Source of the DNA: Caproicibacter sp002399225
GTDB lineage: Bacteria; Bacillota; Clostridia; Oscillospirales; Acutalibacteraceae
DNA: 34,257 nucleotides
Reading direction: 5' to 3'
NCBI GenBank assembly: GCA_036756705.1
Contig: DAIOKN010000025.1
Span: 1 to 34,257 of the forward strand
Shown: in pieces, positions 29,580-34,257 of the stretch
How the letters are laid out: each line of letters opens with the position of its first letter
Position numbering within the stretch: the first letter of the stretch is position 1
Notes under the pieces: model-generated
Databases searched by the model: none
What the model was told of the DNA's origin: nothing
What the model saw: only the letters and a program-made list of their open reading frames with translations
Translations under genes and position numbers: made by a program

Positions 29580-30380
29580 TTAGACATGCCAGTAAATTGT
29601 CGTGACCGTAACATCCACTGTTTCGCGGACCAGGCCGTCCTGCGCGATGGAGCCCAGATACCGCCTGATCTTCCTTTCCTCTTCCGGCGTGATCTCCCGG
29701 TAGGTTTTCACCCGGTTTCCATAAAGGCCGAAGGCTTCTTCCGGCGTCTTTTCCATCTTCCATTTCTGCCGCTCATACTGGAAGAGCGGCAGGAGGCCCC
29801 GCTGCCATAACAACTCAAAAGCATAAAGAATATCCCGGTCGCCGTTTTCACGGTTTTCCGCAATGCCGACCAGCCGCTTCACCGCGTCGGAGACGGGGTC
29901 CGTGCGGTGAGTCGGCTTTGAAAGAGCACACCAGCCGCGGCTGGCTTCCAAAAGCTTCAGAAACGTATCCGCGCTTTGCACGGCCGGGGTCATATGGGCA
30001 AAAACGAGGTCGAACTTTTTTTTGCAAAGGTCGCACTTCTGCCAGTCGGCGCAGAGGAATCTGACATTTTCCGCATTCTTCTCAGAAGCTTTTCGTTTTG
30101 CAAGGTCGATCATGCGAGGGGAAAGATCCACGCCGGTCACTTCTGCGCAACGCCCAGCCAATGCAAGGGAATACCCCCCCACGCCACAGCCCACATCCAG
30201 AACACGCGAATGCTTGTCAATCATTTCGTTTTGCTCCAGCAGTCGCAGAAAGCCGTCATTCTGAAAGGTCGGGAGCACCTGCTCGCCGAATCCTCGCGCC
30301 ATGGAGTTCCACAGGTCGACACGCGCTTGCCCGCCGGCTCCCCGAAAGCGCCAGTTTTCAAGGATTTCTTTCTGTTCCAA
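29580..30380 (-). CDS. class I SAM-dependent methyltransferase
   Basis: The product has 266 residues. The SAM-binding motif I is VLDVGCGVGGYSLALAG, followed by VTGVDLSPRMIDLAKRKA (motif II acidic residue) and VRFLCADWQKCDL. The C-terminal part is family-specific (YGNRVKTYREITPEEERKIR). The start is the TTG at 30380, because AAGGAGGA lies 9 bases upstream; the ATG at 30404 would sit in the terminator tail. It heads a leftward operon with FmdE and a metal-complex ABC transporter, now broken downstream. The gene itself is intact. Its expression must pass an intrinsic terminator in the leader. The substrate is unknown. Confidence 0.82.
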   Translation of the reverse strand: MEQKEILENWRFRGAGGQARVDLWNSMARGFGEQVLPTFQNDGFLRLLEQNEMIDKHSRVLDVGCGVGGYSLALAGRCAEVTGVDLSPRMIDLAKRKASEKNAENVRFLCADWQKCDLCKKKFDLVFAHMTPAVQSADTFLKLLEASRGWCALSKPTHRTDPVSDAVKRLVGIAENRENGDRDILYAFELLWQRGLLPLFQYERQKWKMEKTPEEAFGLYGNRVKTYREITPEEERKIRRYLGSIAQDGLVRETVDVTVTTIYWHV

Positions 30381-30596
30381 TATTTGATTCCTCCTTGTCC
30401 GCATAAAAAAAAGAGGCTCTCAAAAGAGCCTCCAAAGCATCTGTAAGATAATTTCAAAATTATCGTTTTCCCAGTAAAAGACCGCGGCCTCCGCCGTTTC
30501 TTCCCCCGCAATCCGGCCATGCCGGCCGCAGACTCCAATCCGCAGCAAATGTATTTCAATACATCATTTCCCGCATGGCAGCATCGCTGTTTCTTG
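30381..30596 (-). ncRNA. structured leader RNA, candidate riboswitch or attenuator
   Basis: The leader of about 215 nt, between a consensus promoter and the methyltransferase start, ends in a strong terminator. Visible hairpins include ATGTATT/AATACAT (about 30551-30566), a CCGG/CCGG stem-loop, CCGCA/TGCGG near the 5' end, and GATAATTT/AAATTATC (30447-30464) just before the terminator. GAGGC in the middle (30489-30497 region) can pair with the GCCTC arm of the terminator, a possible antiterminator. No known motif (cobalamin, SAM-I, lysine, THF) was recognised. Comparison with the Moco/Tuco motif is worthwhile because FmdE lies downstream. The ligand is unknown. Confidence 0.5.
30403..30432 (-). 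terminator. leader terminator before the methyltransferase gene
   Basis: GAGGCTCT (30413-30420) pairs with AGAGCCTC (30425-30432) with loop CAAA. The minus strand continues with nine T. It lies only 22 bases before the start codon and so must be conditionally read through. Confidence 0.85.
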
Positions 30597-30602
30597 CGGA
30601 AT

Positions 30603-30631
30603 ATTATAGCAAAGGCTTCCGCAGATGTCAA
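30603..30631 (-). promoter_or_regulatory. consensus promoter of the methyltransferase operon
   Basis: TTGACA (30626-30631) and TATAAT (30603-30608), both perfect, 17 bases apart. This is the strongest promoter match in the window. Confidence 0.9.
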
Positions 30632-30674
30632 GATTCGGCGCCTGCGCGCCTTTCTCTCTCTCTTCGGTTTTTCA

Positions 30675-30703
30675 TTGACTCCCGGGGAGAAACATGCTAT
30701 GAT
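30675..30703 (+). promoter_or_regulatory. promoter of the lar operon
   Basis: TTGACT (30675-30680) and TATGAT (30698-30703), spacing 17. It is divergent from the methyltransferase promoter, with about 43 bases between the two -35 boxes. Confidence 0.75.
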
Positions 30704-30776
30704 AAAAAAAAAGAAAGCCAAGAAGGCTTTCATTTTCCAAGCCGCACCAAACCGATCATAAAAATGGAATTCTGGG

Positions 30777-30826
30777 AAGAACCCGGTCAAAGAAGAAAAA
30801 TTCTTGGCCGGGTTCTTTGAATTTTT
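30777..30826 (+). terminator. leader terminator before larE
   Basis: AAGAACCCGGTC (30777-30788) pairs with GGCCGGGTTCTT (30806-30817), with an inner AAGAA/TTCTT, then TGAATTTTT. A first small hairpin, GAAAGCC/GGCTTTC (30713-30731) followed by ATTTT, opens the leader. Both lie between the promoter and larE, so the operon may be controlled by attenuation. Confidence 0.7.
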
Positions 30827-30866
30827 GCAGCGGGGAAAAACTTTTGAAAGAAAAAGAGGGTATGAA

Positions 30867-31646
30867 ATGAAGCTCGATGAATTTTTAAAGCAAATTCCCC
30901 GTTTTGCTTTGGCATTTTCCGGCGGCACGGACTCTTCTTATCTGCTTTACGCCGCCAAAGCTGCCGGGTGCGACGTGCGCCCCTATTTAATTCAATCCTC
31001 CTTTCAGCCGCAGTTTGAGCGGGACGGCGCACTCCGGCTCGCGGAGCTTCTTCAGCTCCCGCTGACCGTAATCCGCCTCGACGTTTTGAGCGATCCGCAC
31101 GTTGCCGCAAACCCCGAAAACCGCTGCTATTTCTGCAAAAGGGCTCTTTTCTCCCGTCTTCTCGAATCCTGCCGCGCCGACGGTTACGACCTCCTGTGCG
31201 ACGGCACAAACGCTTCCGACAACGTGGCGGAGCGTCCGGGGATGAAAGCACTGAATGAACTGGGCGTGCGTTCCCCGCTGCGGGAATGCGGGCTGAACAA
31301 AGAGGAGATTCGGCGTCTTTCCCGGAAAGCGGGTCTTCCCACCTGGAAAAAGCCGGCTTATGCCTGCCTTGCCACGCGCATCCCGGCCGGGACGCCGATC
31401 ACCGCACCTCTTCTGCAAAAAATTGAGCGCGCGGAAAATTCCCTCTTTGCACTCGGTTTTTCCGACTTCCGCGTGCGCTATTTCGGCGGGGCGGCAAAAT
31501 TGCAGTTCCCAGAGGAACAATTCCCCGCCGCACTGCAAAAGCGTGCGGAGATTGTTTCGGCCCTTCAGCGGGAGTTTGACACCGTGCTGCTGGACCTCAT
31601 TCCAAGAAAAACGGAGGAAAACACATGGAAAAAGAACGGATCCTGA
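30867..31646 (+). CDS. larE: nickel-pincer cofactor sulfur transferase LarE
   Basis: The product has 259 residues. It is an ATP-pyrophosphatase of the PP-loop type (AFSGGTDSS, residues 16-24). It adenylates the cofactor precursor and donates sulfur. Cysteines C87 and C90 (NRCYFCKR) and C167 (PAYACLATRIP) are present. The last corresponds in motif to the sacrificial cysteine of the Lactobacillus enzyme, while additional cysteines are typical of [4Fe-4S]-type LarE proteins. ATG 30867 follows AGAGGG; an upstream open frame to 30804 lies in the terminator. The gene overlaps larB by 22 bases. Lactate racemase larA itself is not in the window. Confidence 0.9.
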   Translation: MKLDEFLKQIPRFALAFSGGTDSSYLLYAAKAAGCDVRPYLIQSSFQPQFERDGALRLAELLQLPLTVIRLDVLSDPHVAANPENRCYFCKRALFSRLLESCRADGYDLLCDGTNASDNVAERPGMKALNELGVRSPLRECGLNKEEIRRLSRKAGLPTWKKPAYACLATRIPAGTPITAPLLQKIERAENSLFALGFSDFRVRYFGGAAKLQFPEEQFPAALQKRAEIVSALQREFDTVLLDLIPRKTEENTWKKNGS

Positions 31647-32386
31647 ACCTGTTAAATCAGGTAAGCCGCGGCGAAGTAACGCCACAGCAGGCGCTTTTGA
31701 AGCTGAGGATGGAGCCTTTCGAAGATTTGGGCTATGCCAAGGTCGACCATCAAAGGGAACTGCGGCACGGTGTTCCGGAAGTCGTCTACGGGGCCGGTAA
31801 AACGGCGGAGCAGATCGGCGGCATTGTAGTCGCGCTGAAAAAGCACGGGAATCATAATATCCTGGTCACGCGTCTGTCGCCGGAAAAGGCGGAAACGGTC
31901 AACCGGCAGGTCCCGATCGATTACGATCCCGTTTCCCGCATCGGCATCTGCGGGCGCAAGAGCGAGGTCACCGCTTCCGGCACAGTCGCCGTCGCAACGG
32001 GCGGTACCAGCGACCTGCCCGTCGCAGAGGAGGCAGCCGTCACCGCCGAAGCCCTCGGCAACCGCGTGGAGCGCGTTTACGATGTCGGCGTTGCAGGACT
32101 TCAGCGGCTGCTTGCCAAGCTGGACGTTCTCATGAGCGCGCGGGTCATCATCGCCGTCGCCGGGATGGAAGGGGCCCTTGCCACCGTGATCGGCGGGCTG
32201 GTCGCCTGCCCTGTGATCGCCGTTCCAACCAGCATCGGCTACGGCGCGAATTTCAGCGGCCTTTCCGCCCTGCTTTCGATGCTCAATTCCTGCGCCGGCA
32301 ACGTCAGCGTCGTCAACATCGACAACGGCTTCGGCGCGGGGTATCTCGCCAGCCTGATCAACCATATCGGAGGGAATGAGAAATGA
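31625..32386 (+). CDS. larB: nickel-pincer cofactor carboxylase/hydrolase LarB
   Basis: The product has 253 residues. LarB carboxylates the pyridinium ring of nicotinic acid adenine dinucleotide and hydrolyses the phosphoanhydride. The C-terminal half is PurE-like (VAVATGGTSDLPVAEEAAVT, then IIAVAGMEGALATVIGGL and ACPVIAVPTSIGYG). C195 in the ACPVIAVPTS motif is probably the family's covalent NaAD cysteine. ATG 31625 lies inside the end of larE, with GGAGG upstream. Its TGA overlaps the ATG of larC by four bases. Length and motifs are normal. Confidence 0.92.
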   Translation: MEKERILNLLNQVSRGEVTPQQALLKLRMEPFEDLGYAKVDHQRELRHGVPEVVYGAGKTAEQIGGIVVALKKHGNHNILVTRLSPEKAETVNRQVPIDYDPVSRIGICGRKSEVTASGTVAVATGGTSDLPVAEEAAVTAEALGNRVERVYDVGVAGLQRLLAKLDVLMSARVIIAVAGMEGALATVIGGLVACPVIAVPTSIGYGANFSGLSALLSMLNSCAGNVSVVNIDNGFGAGYLASLINHIGGNEK

Positions 32387-33684
32387 AACTTTACCTGGAA
32401 TGTAATATGGGCGCGGCCGGCGATATGCTGATGGCCGCGCTTTTGGAACTGCTGCCCGGCCCGGAACCGTTTCTGCAGCAAATGAACCACCTCGGCATTT
32501 CCGGGGTCCGGGTGGAACAGATCCCGGAGCAGAAATGCGGAGTAAAAGGCAGCCGCATCCGGGTCCTTGTCAACGGCGAAGAGGAAACGGTACACGACGT
32601 TTCGGGAAAACCCAAAGCGGAAGATGCCTTCCATGAACACGAGGAGCACGAAGCAGGCCACCTTCATGATCACGAGCAAGGACATGAGCACTGCCATGAG
32701 CACGGAAAAGCCCATGCGCACAGTCACCACCATTTCAGCTATGAGGATGTCCGCGGGCTGATCGGTTCGATGGATCTGCCCGTTCAGGTAAAAGACGACG
32801 CGCTGGCGGTTTACGCGCAGATTGGAAAGGCCGAATCGCAGGTTCACGGCGTTCCGATGGATCAAATCCATTTTCACGAGGTCGGCTCGATGGACGCCGT
32901 CACCGACGTGGTCGGCTGCTGTCTTTTGTTTCATCTGCTCGGTGCGGAAGAGATTTCCGCCTCTCCTGTGCATGTCGGCTCCGGCTCCGTCCGGTGCGCC
33001 CACGGGATTCTGCCCGTTCCCGCCCCCGCGACGGCGCTTCTCCTGAAAGACATTCCGATTTATGGCGGCCGGATAAAAGGCGAGCTCTGCACCCCGACCG
33101 GTGCTGCGCTGCTGCGTCATTTTGTCGGCCGGTTCGGAGAAATGGAACCGATGAGGGTGAAAAAGATCGGGTACGGCATGGGAGTGAAAAACTTTGAGAC
33201 GGCAAACTGCATCCGGGCGTTCTGGGGCGAGACAGACGGCCTGGCGGACCAGATTATTGAAATCAGCTGCAATCTCGACGATATGACGCCGGAAGCTGTC
33301 GGGTATGCGTCGGATCTGCTGCTGAAAAACGGCGCGCTGGATGTGTTCGTCACGCCGATTTCCATGAAGAAGAACCGGCCCGCCTCCCTGCTGACCTGCC
33401 TGTGCCGACCGGAGGACCGGGAAAAGTTTTCGCGGCTGATTCTGCTGCACACCACTACTCTTGGGATCCGGTACACCGACTGCCGCCGGGAAGCCTTGCG
33501 TCGTTCCTTCGAAACGGTGGAAACGCCGTATGGGCCGATCCGTTTCAAGCGGGGCGACGGCTACGGCATCCGGAAAAGCAAGCCGGAATACGAAGATGTA
33601 AGCGCGGCTGCTCAGAAACACGGAGTTTCGTTCAGCGAAGTGTGCAGCCGGGCTCGGACGGCAGACTCCAAAAAACGATCCTGA
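32383..33684 (+). CDS. larC: nickel insertase LarC, single-frame form with His-rich segment
   Basis: The product has 433 residues. LarC inserts nickel into the pincer cofactor at the expense of CTP. It opens MKLYLECNMGAAGDMLMAAL, the family signature, and continues with IHFHEVGSMDAVTDVVG and LCTPTGAALL. Residues 84-117 are a histidine-rich insert (15 His in 34), probably a nickel store or sensor. In Lactobacillus the protein is made through a programmed frameshift between larC1 and larC2; here one continuous frame encodes both parts. ATG 32383 overlaps the larB stop (ATGA). The operon ends at a strong terminator (33708-33755). Confidence 0.93.
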   Translation: MKLYLECNMGAAGDMLMAALLELLPGPEPFLQQMNHLGISGVRVEQIPEQKCGVKGSRIRVLVNGEEETVHDVSGKPKAEDAFHEHEEHEAGHLHDHEQGHEHCHEHGKAHAHSHHHFSYEDVRGLIGSMDLPVQVKDDALAVYAQIGKAESQVHGVPMDQIHFHEVGSMDAVTDVVGCCLLFHLLGAEEISASPVHVGSGSVRCAHGILPVPAPATALLLKDIPIYGGRIKGELCTPTGAALLRHFVGRFGEMEPMRVKKIGYGMGVKNFETANCIRAFWGETDGLADQIIEISCNLDDMTPEAVGYASDLLLKNGALDVFVTPISMKKNRPASLLTCLCRPEDREKFSRLILLHTTTLGIRYTDCRREALRRSFETVETPYGPIRFKRGDGYGIRKSKPEYEDVSAAAQKHGVSFSEVCSRARTADSKKRS

Positions 33685-33707
33685 AACTCACGCCGAACGG
33701 CGTAAAA

Positions 33708-33755
33708 GACGGCCGCCCCGTACTTTTGGCAAAAGCACGGGGCGGTCAATTTTTA
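33708..33755 (+). terminator. terminator of the lar operon
   Basis: CCGCCCCGT (33713-33721) pairs with ACGGGGCGG (33737-33745), inner stem CTTTT/AAAAG, then TCAATTTTT. Confidence 0.9.
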
Positions 33756-33796
33756 TCACCTGACAGAAAGGCGGAGCGGCCGTTCATCATTCATAT

Positions 33797-33838
33797 GAAA
33801 AAGGCCGGCCCGGAAAATAGAAAATTCCAGGCCGGCCT
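33797..33838 (-). terminator. terminator of the IMP dehydrogenase gene
   Basis: AGGCCGGCC (33802-33810) and GGCCGGCCT (33830-33838) form a perfect 9-bp stem. The minus strand ends in CTTTTTC. Confidence 0.85.
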
Positions 33839-33861
33839 GCTTGACGAAATTCTTTACCGCT

Positions 33862-34257
33862 TTATTTCATCAGGTGCATATCATCTTTTAGGACCACGTC
33901 GTGTGCGCCGCCCTCCACGATGCTGACGGAAGAGACCAGAGTCAAACGGGCCTTCTTCTGAAGCTCCGGGATAGAAAGCGCACCGCAGTTGCACATGGTG
34001 GAGCGGACCTTGTTCAGCGTAAGCGCAACATTGTCGCGCAGACTGCCGGCATAGGGAACGTAGGAATCGACCCCTTCTTCAAAGCTCAGCTTTGCTTCGC
34101 CGCCGAGGTCGTAGCGCTGCCAGTTGCGCGCGCGGGCGGACCCCTCGCCCCAGTACTCCTTCATATAGTTGCCGTTGATCATCACTTTGTTGGTCGGGCT
34201 TTCATCAAAGCGGGCGAAATAGCGGCCCAGCATGCAGAAATCGCAGCCCATCGCAAG
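33862..34257 (-). CDS. guaB: IMP dehydrogenase family protein, C-terminal part (cut by the window edge)
   Basis: The minus strand gives about 131 residues of the C-terminal end, open through the right edge (LAMGCDFCMLGRYFARFDES at the edge). The later part reads YMKEYWGEGSARARNWQRYD and GVDSYVPYAGSLRDNVALTL, in the place of the flap and C-terminal residues of IMP dehydrogenase (E-Y-x-G-x-G-S). It converts IMP to XMP in guanine synthesis. The sequence RARNWQRY is unlike the common GAM...R loop and marks the Clostridia-type paralogue, so the exact substrate should be treated with some care. Confidence 0.8.
   Translation of the reverse strand, partial: LAMGCDFCMLGRYFARFDESPTNKVMINGNYMKEYWGEGSARARNWQRYDLGGEAKLSFEEGVDSYVPYAGSLRDNVALTLNKVRSTMCNCGALSIPELQKKARLTLVSSVSIVEGGAHDVVLKDDMHLMK

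Noticed and set aside
30381..30596. T-box leader for the methyltransferase operon
   Set aside because: No T-box core sequence is present and the downstream genes are not amino-acid related.
32239..33621. 460-codon minus-strand frame across larB/larC
   Set aside because: It is antisense to conserved lar genes with overlapping starts and stops that fit an operon. No start site or domain.

Overview
The window looks like a chromosomal segment of an anaerobic Clostridia, probably an Oscillospirales/Ruminococcaceae-type organism. The reasons are AGGAGG-type ribosome sites, frequent TTG and GTG starts, a class A RNase P RNA, murI, tadA, guaB and a larE-larB-larC set, and blocks of GC-rich ancestral genes broken by AT-richer accessory DNA. 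This placement is inferred from gene content, not from a search.

Layout. 1-2957 is a decayed mobile region: IS3-type, IstB-like, response-regulator and YD-repeat remnants around a membrane-anchored XRE regulator and two small membrane proteins. 2958-4597 is an orphan Rhs/YD-repeat C-terminal tip followed by a small membrane protein, a candidate toxin/immunity pair. 4700-11812 carries an AbrB-acyltransferase operon, an SDR with a frameshifted AraC regulator, a flavodoxin, a B12-binding radical SAM protein, an HD protein, and a fusion of an O6-methylguanine methyltransferase to a hotdog thioesterase. 11823-13422 is a compact switch: a sigma region 4-like protein and a small partner face an XRE/ImmA (ImmR/ImmA-like) pair. 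Both sides carry the same ACAC-N5-GTGT operator, with a LexA-type box between them. 13491-19350 is core-like: lipoprotein, tadA, CPBP protease, murI, tandem HD/HD-GYP protein and two half-size CHR transporters. rnpB and tRNA-Ser(CGA) follow.

20086-26815, immediately 3' of tRNA-Ser, is an island of broken genes (MATE, TetR, CapA-like, IS66, IS256, IS3 and AraC fragments). It holds an intact LysR gene, an AGCS symporter and a very small convergent sense/antisense locus at 21316-21594 that looks like an Fst/holin-like type I toxin-antitoxin system.

26958-34257 returns to GC-rich DNA: a Cys/Met-metabolism PLP enzyme, then two divergent metal-related units. Leftward, a consensus promoter and a leader of about 215 nt ending in an intrinsic terminator precede a SAM methyltransferase and a decayed FmdE / substrate-binding protein / permease / ATPase operon. 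Rightward, a second leader with a terminator precedes larE-larB-larC, which build the nickel-pincer cofactor. The window ends inside an IMP dehydrogenase gene.

Best candidates for something new are the type I toxin-antitoxin locus, the ImmR/ImmA switch with shared operators and SOS-like box, the Rhs tip/membrane-protein pair, the methyltransferase leader RNA and the MGMT-thioesterase fusion.
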